Shown: positions 32,093 through 42,666 of the stretch, piece after piece
Layout of the letters: each line of letters opens with the position of its first letter
Position numbering within the stretch: the first letter of the stretch is position 1
Source: Lomentospora prolificans
Taxonomy: Eukaryota > Ascomycota > Sordariomycetes > Microascales > Microascaceae
Length of the DNA: 64,000 bases
NCBI GenBank assembly: GCA_029532625.1
Contig: JARFXM010000008.1
Coordinates: 1,116,001-1,180,000, forward strand
Reading direction: 5' to 3'
Translations under genes and position numbers: made by a program
Notes under the pieces: generated by a model
The model's database searches: none
The model's input: the letters and a program-made list of their open reading frames with translations, nothing else
Told to the model about the DNA's origin: nothing

Positions 32093-34620
32093 CTATAAAT
32101 CCTGTCGGTCTCCCAAGCCCTCGATGGCGTCTTTGATTTGCGCTGAAGCCTATAAATCGAACGCGTCAGCTCTGTCGGCCGGTGACTCTTGGGAGAGTAC
32201 ACTGCGGAATTTGCATCACTCACCTTGGGGTCAAGTCCAAGGGCAAACGTAAAATGGCGCAAAGCCAATCTCTTCTCGTTCATGAGCTTGTACAAGCTTC
32301 CGAGGAGAAAGTGTACCATTGCCTCATCCGGAGCAAGGTCTCGCAAGATCAGAAGCTCCTCCCTGGCCGCTACATAATCACCTCGGGCAATGAGCACTCT
32401 GGCTCTCCTGAATCTTGGCTGCACAGACCTGGGAGACAGCCCAATCGCTTGCGTGTAATATTGGAGCGACCGCGCCATGCGATTCTGCTTTTCCATGACA
32501 GACCCGATGCAGCAGGCCAGGACCGCATTTGTGGGGTTGATGTCAGCCGCAGCTCGATACTGTGTGTAGGCCCTATCAAGGTTCCCAAACCTCTCATAAA
32601 CCCTACCAATCCCGTAATAAGCATTATAATGGCGCTTGTCGATCGAGAGCGCTCTCCGGTACGCCCGGAGCGCTCTATCATAATCTTCGCTCGCCACATA
32701 CTCATGGCCCTGAAGGGTGTAGGCATACGCCATATTCGGGTCCATCTGAGTGGCCCTCTTGAAACATTTCAAAGCTTGCTCATGTTCTTGAGACCTAGCC
32801 CAGGCATTGCCCATAGCGCACTATGCCTGTGGTGAATACCTGGACAGCTCAACCAGCTCATGAGCCAGACCTGCTAACTCGACTGGCCGGTTCAGATGCC
32901 AAAGGACAGTTGAATACAAGTCCATGTCTTGATGTCGTGTCCCGGCCATAACTCTCAGTCTTCTATAAACCCTGTCCGCCTCTACGTAGGCAGCCCGCTC
33001 AAAGTGCGAACGGCCAATCTGCGCAAGCACCCAAGGCGTCTCCCGATGTATCCGGGGCAGTCGCTCAAACGCTGTCAGTGCTCCGCCGCAGTCAAATTTA
33101 GAGAGCAAGTAGTATCCAGTAGCCATGGTCTCAAGCAAGTTCAGGACGGTTTTGAGAGCGAAGTTGGCCCTGGGTCCGGTCCTACTTTCCCCGTGTTTCG
33201 GTGGTGTTGTGGCTCGTCTAGTTCCAGAAGCTTGCCCTTCGTTGCTGGGACTAGATGCTGATCCACTATAGATGGGCTGGATCCTGCTTCCGCCGCTGAC
33301 ACTCCGGTAATCCAGTCGCGTGATGCCAGGCTCATCATTGGGGCCGCCAGGCATCGATGGGCGTCTAGCCCGTTTCGCTTCCCTCATAGTTATAGGACTT
33401 GAGTCGGGTAGCATCATGTTGGCCTCGTTAGCTGGCGAGAGAGCAGCGTCTCTCGACTCCGACCTTACCGCCTCCTGTCCCTGGGGTAGGGTCTGCTCAC
33501 TCCTCGGCGGAAAGCGAGATGGCACGACACGAGCCGAAAGCGTTCTTTTGCGCTCCGGAATGAACGTCTGGGGGGTCGCCATTCTCCTACCTGGCTCCGA
33601 ATTTAGCCCCCGGCCTTGCTGCGCTCTCCTCATCCTAAATTTCCACGTGCCATCCGATCTAGAAGCGAGCGGCGAGACAGCCTCTATCGAACGCCAACCT
33701 AACGCACTTGGTCGAGGTCTTTCGCCTACAATTCCGGAACCCAGAGAGGGGTGAGGGGGAACTATACGCCCCGCAAATTTTAGCGGTGGCAATGTCAACC
33801 CGCCTCTCTCTGTCTTGCGTATTCCACTAATAGACGTTACTGTAGTCGAGTTGAGACTGATTTCCGGTGTACTGGGTACGGGGCGGCCATTTTGCTCGCC
33901 CACTCCTGTCCTGGCTGTTTGAAAATGGCCAGACGTGTCATTGCCGTTGACTGAACTGGGAGTCAAGGCTTTCCTAGACGGTGCCTCCAGCTTATTTTGA
34001 ACAAGGTTGTTAGCCGAGTCCTTCGGCATAAGCGTCGCTCCTTGGTCAAATATTTGGGCCATGACGTCCGCCGACTTGAAGGTACTGGTAATGTTGACGT
34101 TTGCTCCGAGATCACAAAGAGCAGTGAAGGCATCCCACATCAGAGGGTTTAATCGAATCGCTTCCTCGAAACATCGGACAGCTGCTATGGTGTCCCCATA
34201 TCCACGATATAGCTTGCCTTGTAAAGAGAGAACCGCGGGCGCGTCAGGCATAGGGCTTCGTAACGAAGCACTATGTTTTGCCATATTTGAAGTTTGTCTC
34301 CAAAGGTCTTTGCAATCCTCCAGTGCATTTGCGCCGTCCAGGAATCTCCCTAGTTGGAAACATGACTGGGAATAGATCCACGAGCACCCAAGGTGTGATC
34401 CCTTCTTCGCTATGGGCATTGCTATCTCTCGAGCCGACCAAAAGTCTGCGAGTCGGAAATGACATAAGGCGAGAAGGTATGTCGAGCTAGGGGATTTGCA
34501 ATCCTGGCCAGCCAGTCGTTCAGCAAAGAATAGAGCGCTATCGTATGAATAATTATCAATGTGATAATACACTGCCCGCCGTAATATGCCGCTGCTAGTG
34601 GGAGCGGTGTTTGGTGACAT
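32093..34620 (-). CDS. CDC27: APC/C subunit Cdc27/APC3 (BimA-type) with an in-frame TAG at codon 600
   Basis: Exons 34620-32224 and 32149-32093 span 817 sense or stop codons; the 74-nt intron (GTGAGT to TTTATAG) restores the family C-terminus DPKASAQIKDAIEGL. Cdc27 is a TPR scaffold of the anaphase-promoting complex that docks activators. N-terminal TPRs (about 1-170, VYYHIDNYSYDSALFFAERL), a Ser/Pro-rich linker (about 200-470) and C-terminal TPRs (about 475-800, HEQALKCFKRATQMDP) are all present and conserved. Codon 600 (32823-32821) is TAG where the family has Trp in SPxAWC; frame and homology resume at once (CAMGNAW). The start was taken at MSPNTAPTSS; an ATG 13 codons upstream is possible. 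Compared with my memory of Sordariomycete Cdc27 it looks diverged, perhaps a paralogue. RNA editing, a recent nonsense mutation or a sequencing error could explain the TAG. Confidence 0.88.
32801..32829 (-). repeat. Perfect 7-bp hairpin presenting the CDC27 TAG
   Basis: On the minus strand CAGGCAT (32829-32823) and ATGCCTG (32807-32801) are exact reverse complements separated by 15 bases. In RNA the U of the UAG closes the stem and its A is the first unpaired base of the loop. Fungal A-to-I editing favours adenosines in hairpin loops with U before and G after, which this site meets. A competing stem (CATAG/CTATG with a 4-base loop) can also form. Confidence 0.7.
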
Positions 34621-35678
34621 GTTGATCGCTAAACCAAACCGGCGCATCTCAGTATACATTTAACTTGTTGCTTCTCGTTGCTTCTCGAGAGTGCACCGAA
34701 GCGAAGTGAAAGAGCTGGGAAAGTTGCACGAGCCAGTTACAACCCGAGATACCCAAACCTAGATATCTTGTAATATGGTTCGGAGCAGCGACATCAATAT
34801 GTGTAGTCGTGTCTAGTGCGCGCAGCGAAGTCAACTTGCACCCAGGTGTTAAGTACACGGACAGTTTGTAGAGCTGGTTGAACAATTCGACACCCTGAGC
34901 AACGAAGATAGCCTCAACTCCGATGAGACTAGGCTTGACCTTACTTGGAAGCTCTTTTGTAGGTTGAAGAGTGTATACGGCTTCTAGCGTTACAGAATCG
35001 GCCGCGATGCACCTTGCCCAGAGCCTCATCAACGAATATTTGTGTATTAAAGGAAGGCGGAGATCAAGCGGCCTGGGATTGTCGAACGTAGGTATTGTCC
35101 ATGACAATGCTAGAATCTGAGGACGCAAAGGCTAATTTGGTCCAGACAGGACGAACAATTGAAGATAGATATGATATCGCAGAAGACTTGTCACCTTGCT
35201 GAGCCTTAGGAGAATGAATTTACGAGATGATGTGTACGAAAATGGGTATTAATCTTTAGGCTGGGGGTGTACTCGTCTTCTACCGTTTCCAAGCTAGCTC
35301 GAGTACCTAGATGGCATCGGTAAGGACTTCCCCGTGTAAAAGCGTATCATATCCTCAAGTAGCGCTGGTCAATTTGGGAAAGGAGCACCCCGTTGGCTCT
35401 CACATTATCTTCTCACTTACATGAGGAAGTCGCGATCACAGCACACAGTACAGTATCATCATTAAAATACACTGTATGATGTCCTTACGCCCATCCTTGA
35501 CCTCGAATTTGAAGCTACGTTTTCCGAACTTCTCCCAACAAACGACAATCAACCAAGCCCTCCAATTGCCTCTCCTAAGCCGTCAAGGCCTCCCCGACAA
35601 GGCTATTCACAGGGCCGTCATACTATCTCCGTTTCCCAATCCGTCAATCTCCTCCGCGGCCCCCCCCCCCCCCCCACA
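34621..35678. other. Divergent upstream region of CDC27 and SND2
   Basis: No supported gene lies here. A 159-codon minus-strand frame (35128-34649) overlaps the putative CDC27 leader but has no recognisable features. A C16 run at 35660-35675 ends three bases before the SND2 start codon. Confidence 0.5.
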
Positions 35679-36170
35679 ATGGCCCAAAAAGCGAAAAAAG
35701 ACCTGGCGAAATCCAACGCTGCCGCCCTTAAAAACCTCCACACCCTCTCCCTTGCCATCAACGCCGCCTTCCTCGCCTTCGCCCTCCTCGTGCGGCCCCG
35801 CTCCCTCACCCTCTACGGCATCCTCTCCGCTCCCGCCTTCGTCTCTCAGTTCATCCTCGAGCGCTCCGGCCGCCCCACGCGCGATCCTGCCACCGGCGCC
35901 CTCAGGTCCGCCGGCCAGGACCTCGGAGCCGAGGGCCTGACGGCTTACATGTTTGACGTCGTGTGGGTGACGTGGGCCTCGCTCGTCCTCGTTGCCCTGA
36001 TCGGGGACAAGGGATGGGCGCTCTGGACTGTCGTGCCCGCGTACGGCGGATATCAGGCTGTGAGGCTGCTGCTCAAGGCGAGAGGCTTGGCCGGTGGCAT
36101 GGGCGGCATGGGCGCGCAACCTGATGCGGCGCCTCAGGGGGGTAACAGGAAGCAGAGACGCGCTGCGTAA
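35679..36170 (+). CDS. SND2: SRP-independent ER targeting protein Snd2 (TMEM208 family)
   Basis: An intronless gene for 163 residues. Snd2/TMEM208 is an ER membrane protein of the SND pathway that delivers proteins with internal or C-terminal membrane segments to the translocon. The N-terminus MAQKAKKDLAKSNAAALKNL and the hydrophobic segments at about 22-40, 44-60, 90-110 and 113-132 fit the four-helix topology of the family. The VWVTWASLVLVALIGDKGW region and the basic C-terminal GGNRKQRRAA tail, with a Gly/Met-rich spacer, are typical of fungal members. It diverges from CDC27 and converges on PIK1. Confidence 0.88.
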   Translation: MAQKAKKDLAKSNAAALKNLHTLSLAINAAFLAFALLVRPRSLTLYGILSAPAFVSQFILERSGRPTRDPATGALRSAGQDLGAEGLTAYMFDVVWVTWASLVLVALIGDKGWALWTVVPAYGGYQAVRLLLKARGLAGGMGGMGAQPDAAPQGGNRKQRRAA

Positions 36171-36890
36171 ATGGCTTCGTTGGCGAAAACTTTTGTGCGG
36201 TTGGGTTGGCTGCCTAGCCGTCTTGTAACGCAAAAGCCCACCCTTTGCGCTGGATGATGGATGACCCCTAACAAGGTGTAGTTTGCCCTACGGCTTCCTG
36301 TCCGCCTTCGCGGGAGGAGACGCCGAGGCAGACTTATTGCTCAAGCAGTAGCGCATAGCCTTAGCTTTTATGCTCACCCCAAAAAGCGACACTATTCCCA
36401 TCCTCTCGACCTGGTAGACACCGGCCTGTCCCGCATTTTCGGCATGCGCTCACGGGTGCAGCTACCAACCATATATATGTACCATAGGAGTTATAGTTGA
36501 TAATACGATGATGTTACGACACGACACTGCTTCGTTGAACTCATTGAAGCCCCTACAGCTTCCATTCATATAGCTTATATTCCAACCAACTGCAACCAAA
36601 CATCTCATTGCTTTTCGCATCTAGTTTTACGTCCCGAAAGGGAAAAAAAGTAACGGTCTAATATCAAAATCATCATCCGCCCTCTCCTGGTCACGTCAAC
36701 CCTCTCACCTTGCTTGCCAAAACTGAAAACGCCTCTCACATGCTTACGATAGATGCAGTCCAATATATACGTTCTTTTCTTTTCTTTTTTTTTTTTTGAG
36801 CTTCAATATTAGCCCTATACCACCGATAGCCCAACGCGATAGTAGAAAATCACTCCTTGGAGCCCCAGGGTCATGGCATCATGGCTCTCC
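36171..36890. other. Convergent intergenic region
   Basis: This is the 3' flank shared by SND2 and PIK1, with a T-rich patch near 36778-36797; no gene is seen. Confidence 0.5.
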
Positions 36891-39800
36891 CTAGTAGATG
36901 CCCTGGGTTCTGTATTGAAAAGTATCATAACTAGTGATACACGTTAGCATCAGGCTAAAACAAATACGATGGGTGGACGGTCTCACAGCCGAGTGTAATA
37001 ACTGCCGAGCGACTTTCCGATCAAGTCATTCTCCACGAATTGCTCCGCCGCATCGGCGCTGAGCTGTAGCTGGAAGCGCTGCCTTAAGCTGTTTGTCGCT
37101 GTCACAACTCCAGACGAGAAACATGGCATCTTGGACTCTTGGCCCATCATGGCCACCAAATCGACGATGTTGTCGGCGGAACGGCGTAGGGCTAAAATAT
37201 ACAGTTAGAATGATATCGAGCTAGTAGCCGCATTTTCTGGGTGTTGCTAACCTTGGAAAGCCTGCTTGCACAATTTCTTAAAGTCATCAAACTCCGCCGA
37301 AGATTCTCCTCCGAGCACCTCGACATACTCGTACGTGAGCTTGAACGGCGCCGCCTCAAAGCCGACGGATCCGGGCGAGTTAGATAGCATGAAGCCGAAG
37401 TCAATGTGAACGATGTGACCCTCGCTATCAATCAGCACATTACCGTTGTGCCGATCCTTTAGCTGCAGAATGTAAGAGATGATGCTATATGCCGCAAGAG
37501 ACCTCTTAAAGGCGTCCACCCCGGCCTTGTAGGCGTCGCTGTCCTCTGCGCCAAAGGCCTTCAGGAAATGGTCCTTTAATGTCGCCATCTTGCGACGCGG
37601 GTTTAGACCGGACTCAATGGACGCTAGCGTCAAGCTGCGCCTGATAGAGTGAAGCGAGACACCATTTGTGATGGTCTCGATGAGGCCGGATGATTCGCCC
37701 GTGACCAGGATTTTCATTAGCTTTACCCATACGTCGACACCAGCATCTACCCAGATCTTGTGGCACACGTTGATGAGCTGACAGGCGAAAGCTTCCTGCC
37801 TCAAGTCCGCGCCCGTCTTGATGATCACGCTGACGAGATCCCAGTTCTTCATCCAGCCGTAGGGAGATGTGGCTCGGATGCGCTCCTTTTTGGCTTGCCA
37901 CGCCTCGCCAAAGACGGCGGCGCTCGGATCATCCCGGTCTCCCTTTCGCTGCAGGCCACCAGTCTTGAAATCGTTCTCCATCCTAGCTACTCCAGCACTA
38001 GACGCTTCAATAGGTTGATCTAGGTCCGCGTCGTCATCGAGATCCGGGTTGCTGGCAGCAGCAGCAGCAGATTGCGTGCTTGCCTTTGCCATAATCGTAT
38101 CAAACGTCGGACCGTGGCCGTCATCCAGATCAAAGCTCTGCTCTTCGAGGCTTTGCATGCTCGCAATGATTTTAGACCGGATAGCCTCTACTTCATTTTT
38201 CGGCCGCTTTCCGCTCGTGGCCTCGAGTTGCGATAGCATCTGCGCTGCAGTGCGCATGTGAGTAGCGAGCGCTGAGAAATCAGGCTGGTCAAGCGAGGCA
38301 TTAGGACGAGGCTGTAGCGTCATTCTCCGGCGAGCTCTATTACCAGGACTGTTAGACCTTGAAATAGGGAGTTCCACCTTTGTAGAGGGGGTGGCTAGGT
38401 CTGACGATGGTACTGATGTTGTGGACTTCGCGCCTTTGACATGATATACCGCACTGGGACTCCTCGGTGACTTTGCTGGAGCGTCATCTTCTGATGGACG
38501 TATCAGGGTCGAGCTTCCGAGGTCTCCGGATGTAGGCTCGAAGACGCTATCGATGACGGGTTCAGAGATGCGTGGCGTTGAGGTTGTGGAATGCACTCGG
38601 GGGGCGTCAGACAAATCGAATAGCCTCCGCTTCGATCCTTGCTCTGAGAGCAAAGTCGTTATTAGCCGCTCGTTGTCTATAGTATCAGGGTCAAAGTTGA
38701 AGTCGTCTCTTAGAATCTCCACCATGAGCAGGTAGGGCACTTTTTCCGCGCTATTGAGAACGGTGGCTTCGGCAGGGTTTAGCCTGACAATCCGATGGTG
38801 CCGGCTTTTACTAGGAGAGCCATTGACTAAAGTCGGAGGGCAGATGACCGGGATGTCCACCTCGGCCGGCAAGTCTTGTGCAATAAGTGCGAGCTCAGCG
38901 CGCAATGCGCTAAGTCTGGCGAGCTTCGGCACGATCACAAGGCGATTCGAAATGGCTTCAAGAGCTGTTAGAAACTGGGTTTCGCTCCTAAAGTAGTGCT
39001 GCCTGAGCAGTTTAGTCTTCTGTACGTGTGTTAAATCTGATGCAGTCCTTCTGGCTTTGATATGATGCGAATGTCTCCTAGGTAAGACCTCATTTGATCG
39101 TGCAACCAAGCCAGCTGATACAGGAGTCGTGGGGCGGGTTATCGTTTTCGAAGTTCGAGTGTCGGGAAGGGGAAGTGAGGACGAGCTTAACCGGGCGTCA
39201 AGCGATAGCATCTCTAATTGAGGCTGGGCCTTTGGTTCGACGGACGTCTTTGGAGGTTTCTTCGCAGCGGTTGCGGTAGGCGGTCGCGTAACGAGATCTG
39301 GTGGAGTTTTGCGGTTCGGCCGCGCAGGCGACGAGACCTCCTTTCCACCGCTTACACTTCGGGTGCCCTCGCGATTACGTTTCGATCGCGATGTTCCTGC
39401 CGTTACCGTTTGCGACCTTGTGGGCTTCGCACTCTCGGGCCTAGTCTCGGCAATCAAATCCCCAGACGGTTGGGGCTTCCGCGCCTGCGCGACGGCCAGA
39501 GGGCCGGCCCAATGCGGAAGGACTGGCACGGCAATACTTGCTAAGACGAAACTCGAAAGCACCGTAACTGGCAGAGGATTGTCTCGAATCTTCTCATGGC
39601 GCGCAGCGTCGGACAGGCCGAAGACAATATGCTGGACCTTGTTGTAGACTCTCGCGCATGTCTGGAATGATTCGGTCTGGGGGTTTGCCGATAGATCGTG
39701 GAGGTATGTTTGGAAGAGCCAGAAGGTCTAGGTACAACGATGTTAGCTTCTTAACATCGGTGAGGGGAAGAGTATACCGGCGAGCATCAGTAGGCAATCG

Positions 39801-40187
39801 GGTAACGAACAAGGAGCGCCGCTGTCACGGATTCTTCGCAGAGGTCCAGCACGAACTCTTCCAGAGCCATTGACTCATTGTGAACGCTTATTATTATGTG
39901 ACATAGCTGCGGCAAAAAGAACTCGATATCTTCGTACGGGAACTGCCGAAGCTTATTGCAAAGGACATATTGGATGCCTACATGGTCGGCATAGCGCCTA
40001 TAGCAAGGGAAGGAAACCGAAATGTCAGTTTTGGACACGTTTAGCTCTCTATCTAGCGAGCGCGGGGGGGGGGGAGGATCGAATAGCAATTGCGGATTGG
40101 GCCTCACGTCAAGTAGGAAACGGCAAGGAAAGGGTTCGAATTGAAGACGTCCGATTCGAGGAACCGTTGGAGAAGCGTCCACGACAT
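36891..40187 (-). CDS. PIK1: Phosphatidylinositol 4-kinase Pik1 (PI4K beta type)
   Basis: Five exons (40187-40108, 39997-39811, 39727-37252, 37191-36987, 36930-36891) give 995 residues. Pik1 makes PI4P at the Golgi and drives secretory traffic. The lipid-kinase-unique N-terminus is clear: MSWTLLQRFLESDVFNSNP, YADHVGIQYVLCNKLRQFPY and TFWLFQTYLHDLSANPQTES. The middle (about 155-640) is Ser/Pro-rich and probably disordered. The kinase domain shows KTGADLRQEAFACQL, the catalytic loop KDRHNGN (about 845-850) and HIDFGFML (about 860), followed by SPFKL-like AAPFKLTYEYVEVLGG. The last exon is only 40 nt and supplies the conserved YDTFQYRTQGIY end. The donor after exon 2 (GTTCGT) is weak, but the splice gives the expected AALLTFWLFQ. 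An 11-base G run lies in intron 1. Confidence 0.93.
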
Positions 40188-41607
40188 TGGGCTCTACCAA
40201 GTTTCGTCCTTCTGAAGTTTGCGGAAAGGAGAGACGGCGGTGGAATTCGTGCTTGTGAGGCGGCCTGCCTCAGCTCTCTTCGGCACTAACCAGAACTGGA
40301 AGCGGCAGCTGTTTGCATGGCTATGGAAAAACGAACAACCACGATTATCCTACTCGGAAGTTCGTAGTAGGATCCTAGATATGCTCGGAGGAAGAGAAAG
40401 AGCGGAAGGAAATCCCATTAAGATTGCCAATGAGAATCGTGAATAGTACCACCTGGCCTACATCGGGACTAATTGCCAGTGTCGTCCGTGTGCTCCGTCC
40501 AGGTGACTTTTAGTTGCCTGAGGTTTGATGGAAATGACTAAGCAGGGGAGGGGATGTTAGTCGGCGTGGAGTACACAGAAAACATGTGTTGCTCTCTATT
40601 ACAAGTCGGTCATTGACCATGAACGTCAAAATGAGTGAGGGGCCAGGAGGCTTGGCTTGACATCATTGCTGGAAGTGACGGCTCCTGACGGGTAGGGCGC
40701 TCCACAAGGGAGGCTAAAATGCGACGAAAAATTCGTAAAATTGTGCCAGGCCAGCAAAGGTTTCTGGCCTAGCTCGGATGGAGGCCCTGAAAATTTCTTC
40801 AATGCGTCTGAACAAGCCACTACTTGAGACGACGGGAATGTCGGCTTTAGTGGCAGTCTCCAACGTTCAAGAAGACCAAAATGAGACCACCTGACACGAC
40901 ATTTTGGGCGGATTTTCGTGGAGTAATTTAGTTGAAACCGATGTAGGGACAGTCAGTTCGCTCTTTGCGAGCCTGGAATGTACAATCGGGGAAATCAAGA
41001 CGCTGGGGTTGAATAGTGTGGATTGCAATCCTTCAAAAGAGAGTAACCAAGGATCGGAACATCTTCCGTGCCTCTTCTCGCGCCTGAAGACAGTTGGGTC
41101 ATGGGAGTGAGACACAACTTTGGAACAACAACGGAACTGCTGTGCTCTAGAACCCCGTTCGAGGGCCTGGAGATGCTACGCGATGTGAGAAGTTGGGACG
41201 CAGACTAGAATTTATACAGGTTATCATCGCATTCACCTGGATGGAACATCTCTCAAAAAGGGTGGTAACGACTAGCATAGTAATCATTGTAACAGCCGAA
41301 GGAACATCTGTATCCTTCGGCTTATTGGATATCTCAAAGTGCAGCCAGGGCTTCTATGCTACTCTCCCGGCCGAAAAAAACATTGTGCGGAACAACTAGG
41401 ATGAGACCAGTAGAGCAGAAGATTCATGGCACCATTTCCTCAATACCTCCGTGCCCCTGACTGAAAGAACGTTTCCCAAGGTACTCCCAACGCCGGTACG
41501 TACAGAGTACGCATGCTCAACCTCCAAAACGCCAAACATGTAACGCTGAGCCGTTTTCGAACAAGGAAAGATACCGAAACATCGGAGACGAGAAGAGGGA
41601 AGCCAGC
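40188..41607. other. Intergenic region upstream of PIK1
   Basis: The PIK1 promoter should be in the first part; the remainder is the 3' flank of the NC2alpha gene. No gene is seen. Confidence 0.5.
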
Positions 41608-42666
41608 TTACACCGCCTTCTTCTTGCGACCGGCCTTTCCTCTTCTCTTGGGCTCTGGAGCTTCGTCATCGCTGTCGGATTCGCCCTTGACCCTCGCGTT
41701 TTTTGTTTTGTCCTCGCCGATCTCCACCTTGCCGACAATATCGCGAAGGAAATCGAATTGGTCATCCGTCTCGACAACCTGCTTTAGCATCTGCGCAGTT
41801 ACTCGCTTTTGACCCTTTTCCTTGGCCACATCAGCACTCTTGGAGACCATCGAGATCATGAACAACTCCAAGGCCTTGCCGACGGCAATGGGAGTCTGCT
41901 GGGCGACCTTGCCCACTTCCTCATCTGCTTGCATGATCCTCTTAATTCTGGCAGTGGGGAACTTGGTCCGGACTGGAGAAGGCTCGATAACCGGAGCCTG
42001 AACCACAGGCTGCGTAGCTCGTCGAGGTGGCATCTTTTCTTCTTGGTCGAGTTGCTCTTGTTTGACTCGACTACCGATGGTAGCGGGATACGCCGGAGGG
42101 TTTGATGGGACAGAGCTAGGAGGCGGCTGAGAGTTCGGGTAGACCTGAGGATAGGATGCACGATGTAAGTGCTGCTGTGGGGAGGCGTAGGTGCCAGGAG
42201 AGGAGTATTGTGGTTGGTGTTGGAAGTGAGGGTTATGCTGGGTCAAATGTTGCTGTTGTTGCTGCGGGTGGTGTTGGACGGAATTTATAGGGTAGGATCC
42301 GTGACCATAGATGGTGGGTTGGCCCTGGGCGGGAATGGCAGAAAAAGAGGCGGCCGGGTGGGGTTGAAATTGGGGCGAATGAGGGTGGTGCTGGTGCTGA
42401 TGATGATGCTGGTGGTGCAGTTGTGGCGCGGGCGGTCCAGGCGCAACAGCTGCCTGGGGGTATGTCGTATTCGACACCGAGCTTGCGGGAAATTGATACT
42501 TTCCAACAGGCGGTGATTGTTGGTGCTGTTGGTGCTGGAATTGATGGTGACTGGGCTGCTGGGTTTGGCTCTCAAGTAAAGGGATGTTGTTTGGAGCTGG
42601 GGGGAGCCGGGTGAGAAAAGAGGAAAAATCCGGGGATTTGGGGACGTAGTCGTCGTTTCCCGCCAT
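41608..42666 (-). CDS. BUR6: Negative cofactor 2 alpha subunit (NC2alpha/DRAP1/Bur6)
   Basis: An intronless gene for 352 residues. NC2alpha pairs with NC2beta (Dr1) through a histone fold, clamps TBP on DNA and modulates RNA polymerase II initiation. The histone fold lies at about 235-315, beginning KFPTARIKRIMQADEEVGKVA and including the ALELFMISMV and KRVTAQMLKQVV helices. It is preceded by a long Gln/His/Pro-rich region (about 36-200, with HQQHQQ and a Q5 run) and followed by an acidic patch and a basic tail (KRRGKAGRKKK) that could be a nuclear localisation signal. The Gln/His expansion makes it much longer than the yeast protein. Confidence 0.92.
   Translation of the reverse strand: MAGNDDYVPKSPDFSSFLTRLPPAPNNIPLLESQTQQPSHHQFQHQQHQQSPPVGKYQFPASSVSNTTYPQAAVAPGPPAPQLHHQHHHQHQHHPHSPQFQPHPAASFSAIPAQGQPTIYGHGSYPINSVQHHPQQQQQHLTQHNPHFQHQPQYSSPGTYASPQQHLHRASYPQVYPNSQPPPSSVPSNPPAYPATIGSRVKQEQLDQEEKMPPRRATQPVVQAPVIEPSPVRTKFPTARIKRIMQADEEVGKVAQQTPIAVGKALELFMISMVSKSADVAKEKGQKRVTAQMLKQVVETDDQFDFLRDIVGKVEIGEDKTKNARVKGESDSDDEAPEPKRRGKAGRKKKAV

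Noticed and set aside
32805..32842. A mini-intron (GTATTC to CATAG) that would remove the CDC27 TAG
   Set aside because: It would be about 22 nt, far below the minimum of about 45 nt for fungal introns, has no branch site and would delete conserved residues SPQAW.
34649..35128. 159-codon minus-strand frame upstream of CDC27
   Set aside because: It overlaps the presumed leader, has no recognisable domain and no splice-consistent partner.
35607..36233. 208-codon minus-strand frame
   Set aside because: Shadow of SND2 on the opposite strand; rich in Gly, Glu and Arg from reversed codons.
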